From JAVVRI01 sp036654795 (lineage in GTDB: Bacteria; Bacteroidota; Bacteroidia; Bacteroidales; Tannerellaceae), in assembly GCA_036654795.1 (NCBI GenBank), contig JAVVRI010000127.1:1-8349 (forward strand): 8,349 nt of DNA. The letters are read 5' to 3'. The translations under genes were made by a program, and so were the position numbers. The stretch's first letter is position 1. Each line of letters opens with the position of its first letter. This document shows, in pieces, positions 1 through 5,548 of this stretch. The notes beneath the pieces were generated by a model that searched no databases, was not told where the DNA came from, and was given only the letters and a program-made list of their open reading frames with translations.

Positions 1-151
1 AGGACAAAAATAAAATATATTTTTTAGTAGAACAACAGATAAGGCAGACTATTTAATCAGATAATGACTTTTTTTATCTCGCATTTGCAAAGTTCTGTGG
101 TAGGATTAGCCCACGTTGTTGCCTGTCTAGTGCTAACGTCTTGTTTCTCTA

Positions 152-1234
152 TTAGTTTTGTTTTAAAAGTTTCGTAATGGCATGCTTGTCTATCAGAATA
201 GAAATTGTTTTTAAACGAACGTATTCTTCAGAAAGATAGAGATAGCCGTGATATGGACCGGCGTTCCCTACAGAATTTTTGGCGATGAAGAAGCGCTCGC
301 CGAATTGGTTGTGTGCCAATCCGATGATGTGCATCATGTGGTCGTCGCGCGTTTCGCCGGAGAGGAAAGCGAACAGGCGTGTCTGCTCGCTGACCCGCAT
401 TTCCGAGGGACAGAACGCGAATCCCTTGTTTATGGAGAAGCTACGTTCGCTGACGTCGCCATCCCAGACAAAGGTGGTGCCGTGCTGCAAAGCGCTGGTC
501 ATTACATTCATTAACTGATTCAGCGGAAGATTGTAGAAGGCGGCGTGTTCCCAATTGTCGCGCAAGTCCAGCGAGCAGTAGGCATGATAGGGCTGGTTGG
601 CAAAACTGGTCAGCTCGATGTATTCGCGACGGACGGCGGGCAACAATTGTGCAAAAGTCTGCGGGGTGAACCGCTTGCCATCATAAAGGAATGAGTCGGG
701 AAGGCTGCCCATCTGTTGATCGAGAAGTGCGGATAAGTCGAGTTTGCATGAAGCTTCTTGTTCTGGTTGTGAAACAGCTTCGCGAGCCAAGTGGCGGATG
801 TTTTTCAAAAGCTTACTGTACGCCGGGCGGTGGCGGTAGCAACTATCATACGCTTGCCACGGTACGATTCCCGCTTTGCGGAAAGTTTGAATGAAGGTAT
901 GTCCCAGTCCTCCCGTGCAGATTTCTTCTTTTCCGCCCGCGTGGCAATAGTGGTCGAACTTCGCCTGATAGCTGCTGCGGACGATGTATTCGGGTGAGAG
1001 GTTGAGTGTATCTGTTCCATCGTTTGCTGTCCAATATTCTGTTTCGAGGAGCGAAGCGGCGGCATACGCCCAGCAATTGCTCGATTTGCCTTGATGCTTG
1101 ACGGGTGTGGCGAAGTACAGCGTGTCGACGGTGAAATTATAGGCGGGGAAGTCGATGGGTTTGCGAAAAAATTGGCAGCTGCTGAGCAGCAGCAGCAACA
1201 AACAGAGAAATTGGTTAGTAATTCGAGGTGACAT
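152..1234 (-). CDS. C1 (papain-like) cysteine peptidase, lipoprotein
   Basis: The 360-residue product begins with a short basic start, a run of leucines and the lipobox LSSC, with Cys20 as the lipidation site, so it is probably anchored in a membrane and faces the periplasm or cell surface. The motif HQGKSSNCWAYA gives the oxyanion-hole Gln48 and the nucleophile Cys54. HMMHIIG places the catalytic His at 299, and IAKNSVG gives Asn320; order and spacing match clan CA family C1, closest in style to the bleomycin hydrolase/aminopeptidase C branch (HxMxxxG, then KNS). It is shorter than the roughly 450 residues usual for that branch. The start is the ATG followed directly by the signal peptide; no Shine-Dalgarno is visible, as is common in Bacteroidota. 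It lies 63 bp downstream of an ATPase-nuclease gene on the same strand, so co-transcription is possible. No convincing terminator is seen after it. The substrate is unknown. Confidence 0.87.
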   Translation of the reverse strand: MSPRITNQFLCLLLLLLSSCQFFRKPIDFPAYNFTVDTLYFATPVKHQGKSSNCWAYAAASLLETEYWTANDGTDTLNLSPEYIVRSSYQAKFDHYCHAGGKEEICTGGLGHTFIQTFRKAGIVPWQAYDSCYRHRPAYSKLLKNIRHLAREAVSQPEQEASCKLDLSALLDQQMGSLPDSFLYDGKRFTPQTFAQLLPAVRREYIELTSFANQPYHAYCSLDLRDNWEHAAFYNLPLNQLMNVMTSALQHGTTFVWDGDVSERSFSINKGFAFCPSEMRVSEQTRLFAFLSGETRDDHMMHIIGLAHNQFGERFFIAKNSVGNAGPYHGYLYLSEEYVRLKTISILIDKHAITKLLKQN

Positions 1235-1297
1235 ATAGATAAAGAATAAAAGTGCGGGATAAAGACAAGTAGCGGGAACTGATGAAGTATGTTTTAC

Positions 1298-3046
1298 TTA
1301 GATTCTGACAAACTTCTCCAAATCCCAGCCACGGAACACTAAGGCTATCTTGATGACTTGTGTGGTGCCTTTCCCCGCCTGTACCTTCGGACATTCGGCA
1401 TAGCGAGTCAGCTGCACCCTGGCATCTTCCAGCAATTTCTCCAGTTCGGCGTCATTGGCATCCCGATGGGCGTACTTCACTTCGATGGCATAGCTGTAGG
1501 GCAAGTCGGGCAGTTGAGCCAGATTGGGCTGCAGGTAGAAGTCGCTGAAGCCTTTGTTCATTTCGTATTCGGGAAAGGTCATGTAGTAATTGTTCATGCC
1601 CATGTAGCTCAGCAAGAAACCTTTTACATGAGCTTCGCCTTCCATGAATTCGCGGATGGAGCTTTGAGCTTTGAGTTGGTTGGCAATGTATTGGAAGTAG
1701 TTCTCCCATTCAAGGAAATAGGCCATGCGTTTCATCAGTTGGTTCAAATCGCTGACATCCAATTCCAGCGATGCAACATCTTTATAAACATCAGCCAAGT
1801 AACCATATAACTGCTCTTTGACAACTAGATTCGGAATGGCAAGAAACAAATCGCCCATCTCTACATGGTTTATGCTCAGCATGCCATAATAGAACAGCAA
1901 ACTCTTGAAGTTGTCCGTTTTGGCTATCTCTACAGCGGGAAAGGAATCTTTGATGGTTCCGAAAGTTCCACCTTGCGTTATAATCTCTTGGATGACGCTG
2001 GCGTTCTTGCCAAAACTCTTGTCCATCCGGATGAGGTGGCGGAGCTTGTTATAGTCGGTGCGGACATTGGAGTCGAGCATTTGTTCGGGCGGCATCTTAC
2101 GGCTCAGATACGAGTTGACGAAATAGAGCACCATGTCCGAATTGTACATCGGCGCTTCTTCCAAGCAGGCTTTGGAAAAGCAATAGTTGTCATACCATGG
2201 CTTCATGAGCTCTATGAGTTGGTCGGCCGAATGCGTGATTCTTCCTTGCCCGATGTAATAATCCAGAATGCTCCGAACTTCCATCTCGGTGAAGCCGATC
2301 ATCCCGTTGAAGACGGGGTTCGTGCTTTGGTTGCTGGCGATGTTGAAACCGCTGGTGAGGTCGTCCATGGTGACGGGACTGACACCGGTGATATACATGC
2401 GCTCTATCACTTTGTCCGTATGGTCTTTCACCACCTTGAGGAAGTCGCGCAGGAAACCGTCGCCATGGGTCAGCGCGTGGTAGCGCGAATCGCCGTAGCT
2501 GGACAGCACGTTGTTGGCAAAGTTGTCGTATTCGTCAAGAATGAGGTACATCTTCAGACCTTTCTGCTTCAGCGCGAGACACAAAGCCGCCAGTTTGTTG
2601 GCTGCCGTATCTGCCTGCTGAATGGCTGACAAAGTGTCTTCGGACAGGAAAGAGGCATACTTCAAAGCAAAGTCCTTTAACATCATTCCGCAATAGCAGT
2701 TGAATGAACTTTCCATCTTCTCCGGATTAGCCGTTATCCCAGAGAAGCTCATTTTGAGCACCAGGTAGCTGTTGCGGATACTGGTAGGATGGGTGCCGAC
2801 GTACAATCCCCCGAAGAGCTCATCGAACTCATCCTTTGCCAAGCAGTCGTAATAATACTCCAGCATGTTAAGGAAAAGGCTCTTCCCGAAACGACGGGGG
2901 CGAACGATGAAGAAGAAACGGACCGTCCGCTCTATCTCGGCGATGTAGCGGGTCTTGTCTATATAACAATAGTTATTGCGGATAATGGAGGCAAAATCCG
3001 TCATGCCATAAGGTATCAGCTTCATTTTTTCTATCGGACTCATCAT
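1298..3046 (-). CDS. AAA-ATPase-like/PD-(D/E)XK nuclease-domain protein, downstream copy
   Basis: The 582-residue protein has the architecture of the AAA-ATPase-like (PF09820) plus PDDEXK_9 (PF08011, formerly DUF1703) family, abundant in Bacteroidota and of unproven role. The family signature YIDKT is at residues 28-32. The P-loop is RPRRFGKS (49-56), which lacks the first Gly of a canonical Walker A. Walker B is YLILDEYD with Asp171 and Glu172, and the conserved ITGVSPV block follows near residue 220. The C-terminal nuclease core is GFSD (Asp502), then AIEVKY (Glu522, Lys524), then a helix with Gln545 and Tyr549. All catalytic positions are present, so the nuclease fold looks intact. Two ATGs open the frame; the AAGAAG stretch is better spaced for the second (3043). 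It differs from its neighbour only at Lys7 and the last residue, Ile582. Its own upstream region has no good -7 box, so it may depend on read-through from the other copy. Confidence 0.93.
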   Translation of the reverse strand: MMSPIEKMKLIPYGMTDFASIIRNNYCYIDKTRYIAEIERTVRFFFIVRPRRFGKSLFLNMLEYYYDCLAKDEFDELFGGLYVGTHPTSIRNSYLVLKMSFSGITANPEKMESSFNCYCGMMLKDFALKYASFLSEDTLSAIQQADTAANKLAALCLALKQKGLKMYLILDEYDNFANNVLSSYGDSRYHALTHGDGFLRDFLKVVKDHTDKVIERMYITGVSPVTMDDLTSGFNIASNQSTNPVFNGMIGFTEMEVRSILDYYIGQGRITHSADQLIELMKPWYDNYCFSKACLEEAPMYNSDMVLYFVNSYLSRKMPPEQMLDSNVRTDYNKLRHLIRMDKSFGKNASVIQEIITQGGTFGTIKDSFPAVEIAKTDNFKSLLFYYGMLSINHVEMGDLFLAIPNLVVKEQLYGYLADVYKDVASLELDVSDLNQLMKRMAYFLEWENYFQYIANQLKAQSSIREFMEGEAHVKGFLLSYMGMNNYYMTFPEYEMNKGFSDFYLQPNLAQLPDLPYSYAIEVKYAHRDANDAELEKLLEDARVQLTRYAECPKVQAGKGTTQVIKIALVFRGWDLEKFVRI

Positions 3047-3056
3047 ATACTTCTTT
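1304..3056. repeat. Long direct repeat, unit A (1,753 bp)
   Basis: This unit covers nearly all of the left ATPase-nuclease gene plus the ten bases in front of it. It matches 3156-4908 at a constant offset of 1,852. The only mismatch found is 3027 (T) against 4879 (C). Identity stops sharply at 1303/3155 on one side, inside the last sense codon, and at 3057/4909 on the other, just before the ribosome-binding stretch. No terminal inverted repeat or target-site duplication could be seen at the edges. Confidence 0.95.
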
Positions 3057-3149
3057 CATTAATTAAATATAAGTAATCCCTTCTCTTCTTGAGAATATAG
3101 CTTACTCTATTCTTTGTCACATTCAACATCTACTTTTATCTGTATCTTT

Positions 3150-4898
3150 TTATACTCTGACAAACTTCTCCAAATCCCAGCCACGGAACACTAAGGCTAT
3201 CTTGATGACTTGTGTGGTGCCTTTCCCCGCCTGTACCTTCGGACATTCGGCATAGCGAGTCAGCTGCACCCTGGCATCTTCCAGCAATTTCTCCAGTTCG
3301 GCGTCATTGGCATCCCGATGGGCGTACTTCACTTCGATGGCATAGCTGTAGGGCAAGTCGGGCAGTTGAGCCAGATTGGGCTGCAGGTAGAAGTCGCTGA
3401 AGCCTTTGTTCATTTCGTATTCGGGAAAGGTCATGTAGTAATTGTTCATGCCCATGTAGCTCAGCAAGAAACCTTTTACATGAGCTTCGCCTTCCATGAA
3501 TTCGCGGATGGAGCTTTGAGCTTTGAGTTGGTTGGCAATGTATTGGAAGTAGTTCTCCCATTCAAGGAAATAGGCCATGCGTTTCATCAGTTGGTTCAAA
3601 TCGCTGACATCCAATTCCAGCGATGCAACATCTTTATAAACATCAGCCAAGTAACCATATAACTGCTCTTTGACAACTAGATTCGGAATGGCAAGAAACA
3701 AATCGCCCATCTCTACATGGTTTATGCTCAGCATGCCATAATAGAACAGCAAACTCTTGAAGTTGTCCGTTTTGGCTATCTCTACAGCGGGAAAGGAATC
3801 TTTGATGGTTCCGAAAGTTCCACCTTGCGTTATAATCTCTTGGATGACGCTGGCGTTCTTGCCAAAACTCTTGTCCATCCGGATGAGGTGGCGGAGCTTG
3901 TTATAGTCGGTGCGGACATTGGAGTCGAGCATTTGTTCGGGCGGCATCTTACGGCTCAGATACGAGTTGACGAAATAGAGCACCATGTCCGAATTGTACA
4001 TCGGCGCTTCTTCCAAGCAGGCTTTGGAAAAGCAATAGTTGTCATACCATGGCTTCATGAGCTCTATGAGTTGGTCGGCCGAATGCGTGATTCTTCCTTG
4101 CCCGATGTAATAATCCAGAATGCTCCGAACTTCCATCTCGGTGAAGCCGATCATCCCGTTGAAGACGGGGTTCGTGCTTTGGTTGCTGGCGATGTTGAAA
4201 CCGCTGGTGAGGTCGTCCATGGTGACGGGACTGACACCGGTGATATACATGCGCTCTATCACTTTGTCCGTATGGTCTTTCACCACCTTGAGGAAGTCGC
4301 GCAGGAAACCGTCGCCATGGGTCAGCGCGTGGTAGCGCGAATCGCCGTAGCTGGACAGCACGTTGTTGGCAAAGTTGTCGTATTCGTCAAGAATGAGGTA
4401 CATCTTCAGACCTTTCTGCTTCAGCGCGAGACACAAAGCCGCCAGTTTGTTGGCTGCCGTATCTGCCTGCTGAATGGCTGACAAAGTGTCTTCGGACAGG
4501 AAAGAGGCATACTTCAAAGCAAAGTCCTTTAACATCATTCCGCAATAGCAGTTGAATGAACTTTCCATCTTCTCCGGATTAGCCGTTATCCCAGAGAAGC
4601 TCATTTTGAGCACCAGGTAGCTGTTGCGGATACTGGTAGGATGGGTGCCGACGTACAATCCCCCGAAGAGCTCATCGAACTCATCCTTTGCCAAGCAGTC
4701 GTAATAATACTCCAGCATGTTAAGGAAAAGGCTCTTCCCGAAACGACGGGGGCGAACGATGAAGAAGAAACGGACCGTCCGCTCTATCTCGGCGATGTAG
4801 CGGGTCTTGTCTATATAACAATAGTTATTGCGGATAATGGAGGCAAAATCCGTCATGCCATAAGGTATCAGCTTCATTCTTTCTATCGGACTCATCAT
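3150..4898 (-). CDS. AAA-ATPase-like/PD-(D/E)XK nuclease-domain protein, upstream copy
   Basis: This is the twin of the gene at 1298-3046: 582 residues, identical except Arg7 for Lys7 and a terminal Val for Ile. It keeps the same YIDKT motif, the non-canonical P-loop RPRRFGKS at 49-56, the Walker B Asp171/Glu172, and the PD-(D/E)XK residues Asp502, Glu522 and Lys524. Members of this family are predicted to bind ATP through the N-terminal domain and may cleave or bind nucleic acid through the C-terminal one; no substrate or pathway is established, and assigning a defence role would be a guess. Unlike its twin it has a good Bacteroides-type promoter about 25 bp in front of the start codon, and farther upstream a cobalamin-riboswitch-like remnant. 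An AAGAAG stretch lies three bases before the first ATG and six before the second, so the second (4895) may be the true start. Confidence 0.93.
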   Translation of the reverse strand: MMSPIERMKLIPYGMTDFASIIRNNYCYIDKTRYIAEIERTVRFFFIVRPRRFGKSLFLNMLEYYYDCLAKDEFDELFGGLYVGTHPTSIRNSYLVLKMSFSGITANPEKMESSFNCYCGMMLKDFALKYASFLSEDTLSAIQQADTAANKLAALCLALKQKGLKMYLILDEYDNFANNVLSSYGDSRYHALTHGDGFLRDFLKVVKDHTDKVIERMYITGVSPVTMDDLTSGFNIASNQSTNPVFNGMIGFTEMEVRSILDYYIGQGRITHSADQLIELMKPWYDNYCFSKACLEEAPMYNSDMVLYFVNSYLSRKMPPEQMLDSNVRTDYNKLRHLIRMDKSFGKNASVIQEIITQGGTFGTIKDSFPAVEIAKTDNFKSLLFYYGMLSINHVEMGDLFLAIPNLVVKEQLYGYLADVYKDVASLELDVSDLNQLMKRMAYFLEWENYFQYIANQLKAQSSIREFMEGEAHVKGFLLSYMGMNNYYMTFPEYEMNKGFSDFYLQPNLAQLPDLPYSYAIEVKYAHRDANDAELEKLLEDARVQLTRYAECPKVQAGKGTTQVIKIALVFRGWDLEKFVRV

Positions 4899-4908
4899 AT
4901 ACTTCTTT
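3156..4908. repeat. Long direct repeat, unit B (1,753 bp)
   Basis: This is the partner of 1304-3056 in the same orientation, separated from it by a 99-bp unique spacer (3057-3155). The outer flanks of both units differ completely, so this is not a simple tandem array of one longer unit. Confidence 0.95.
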
Positions 4909-4923
4909 TTATAAGTGCTTTTG

Positions 4924-4954
4924 CAAATGTAAGGGTTTTAAGCAAGAAACGAAA
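4924..4954 (-). promoter_or_regulatory. Bacteroides-type promoter for the upstream ATPase-nuclease copy
   Basis: On the minus strand TACATTTG (4924-4931) fits the Bacteroides -7 consensus TAnnTTTG exactly. After a 19-base spacer, TTTC (4951-4954) matches the -33 element TTTG at three of four bases. Transcription would start near 4917, giving a leader of about 20 bases before the ATG at 4898. This promoter lies downstream of the riboswitch-like region, so transcripts from it would not be riboswitch-controlled. Confidence 0.5.
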
Positions 4955-5081
4955 AGGAAGTAAATGAAAGTTTGTAGACAGCTCTTTCTTGATAGGATTT
5001 TCTTCCTAGCCTATTTTAGTGCTTTATTGGCTGCGCTTCAAAGAAGGCACTCTTTATTCGCTCTTTCCTCGAAAGCATCGG

Positions 5082-5106
5082 GCAGGTCTTCGTCTTGCAG
5101 GTCTTC
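5082..5106. repeat. Short direct repeat of the riboswitch 3' end
   Basis: GCAGGTCTTC occurs at 5082-5091 and again at 5097-5106, a 15-base period. On the minus strand this duplicates the terminal GAAGACCTGC that closes the P1 stem in cobalamin riboswitches. It could be a small slippage duplication in a decaying element. Confidence 0.8.
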
Positions 5107-5257
5107 TGACTTACTCCGGAGGTTTGCTCGAGCCTTCCCACCCGCAGCGCGGTTACGGCAGACAGCGGCAGAGAGTGTATGAACGGTAAACCAAGGAAGC
5201 ATCGCGGAACAAAACGTTGCGAAGATAGTCCGTTTGGACGACACTGGCAAGGCTTTG
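5082..5257 (-). promoter_or_regulatory. Cobalamin-riboswitch-like region, 5' half degenerate
   Basis: Read on the minus strand, the 3' half carries conserved cobalamin riboswitch blocks in the right order. GCCGCTG (5163-5169) stands for the usual GCCACTG, followed by GTGGGAAGGC, and the element ends in GTCAGAAGACCTGC. The total span would suit a riboswitch of about 180 bases. The 5' half is poor. Around 5210-5257 there is a CGCAAC and a weak likeness to the GGTG/TCCGG core, but the expected GGGAA block is not there. No GCAGGT partner for the terminal ACCTGC (the P1 stem) is found. I infer a truncated or decayed riboswitch. Such elements normally precede cobalamin uptake genes such as btuB-type receptors; here the next gene on the strand is the ATPase-nuclease copy at 3150-4898. 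Confidence 0.55.
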
Positions 5258-5296
5258 ATAAGGTTATGGCGCAAGAAAGGGAGGGGAGAAATAAAA

Positions 5297-5352
5297 AGCT
5301 CGCTCTATATATAAGGTACGGGCGCGCGCGTACCTTATATATAGAGCGAGCT
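5297..5352. repeat. 56-bp near-perfect palindrome
   Basis: The arms at 5297-5320 and 5329-5352 are 24 bases each and perfectly complementary. The central eight bases also pair except for one G-G opposition (5321/5328), so the structure is a palindrome with a single mismatched position. The inner part is alternating GC, while the arms contain an alternating TATATATA stretch. On the minus strand the stem is followed at once by TTTTTATTT, so it could work as a transcription terminator or an RNA end-stabilising hairpin. As DNA it could form a cruciform. It does not flank an invertible segment, because the arms are only eight bases apart. Confidence 0.92.
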
Positions 5353-5440
5353 GATGCTCTCTTTCCAGGGGGAATCAACATGGAGAAACAAACTTTATGA
5401 ATGACTAAAGAAGAAGCTCCTAGAAAAAAAGAAAAATAAT

Positions 5441-5495
5441 AAAAAGAGTGTGTGAATGATACTGATTTTGCAGTATCCTTTCACACACTCTTTTT
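5441..5495 (-). terminator. Rho-independent terminator after the fimbrillin-like gene, probably bidirectional
   Basis: An 11-bp stem (5446-5456 with 5480-5490) stacks on a 7-bp stem (5458-5464 with 5471-5477) across a small asymmetric bulge, closed by a six-base loop. The base is flanked by A5 on the left and T5 on the right, so the hairpin can be extended and works on both strands. On the minus strand it is followed by TTTTTATTATTTTT. It lies 54 bp past the stop codon of the 891-residue gene and should end that transcript. Confidence 0.82.
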
Positions 5496-5548
5496 ATAAG
5501 TCTAATTCAGGTTCGATTAAATCAAACTTTATTAGATTTTACGCTAAG

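Larger units (their letters stand above)
4909..5548. other. Gene-free interval rich in structured signals
   Basis: Open frames exist here on both strands, but none has a recognisable domain, a credible start and family-like sequence together. Several run straight through the palindrome or the riboswitch-like region. Reading on the minus strand, the interval contains a terminator (5441-5495), a 56-bp palindrome (5297-5352), a cobalamin-riboswitch-like region (5082-5257) and a promoter (4924-4954). I see nothing definable in 4955-5081. Confidence 0.6.

Noticed and set aside
106..136. Possible terminator after the peptidase gene
   Set aside because: The stem is only seven base pairs with a two-base bulge and a 15-base loop, and no T-run follows on the minus strand.
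1865..2629. A 254-residue open frame on the plus strand, and its twin at 3717-4481
   Set aside because: It lies wholly antisense to the well-supported ATPase-nuclease gene, has no recognisable domain, and is explained by the codon bias of the opposite strand.
3092..3113. Hairpin between the two ATPase-nuclease genes
   Set aside because: A six-base-pair AT-rich stem with a ten-base loop and no T-run is too weak to call a terminator.
1304..4908. Insertion sequence or composite transposon formed by the two direct repeats
   Set aside because: The repeats encode an ATPase-nuclease, not a transposase. I found no terminal inverted repeats or target duplications at the edges.
5038..5274. Minus-strand frame whose first part looks faintly like a signal peptide
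   Set aside because: It needs a TTG start, has no ribosome-binding stretch, and its second half is translation of the riboswitch-like sequence; no domain follows. A broken receptor N-terminus cannot be excluded but is not supported.
5297..5352. Phase-variable invertible promoter
   Set aside because: The inverted arms are only eight bases apart, so no promoter can lie between them, and no invertase gene is in the window.
5179..5400. Plus-strand frame of 73 codons
   Set aside because: It runs through the riboswitch-like region and the 56-bp palindrome, which explains its odd residue pattern; there is no homology signal.
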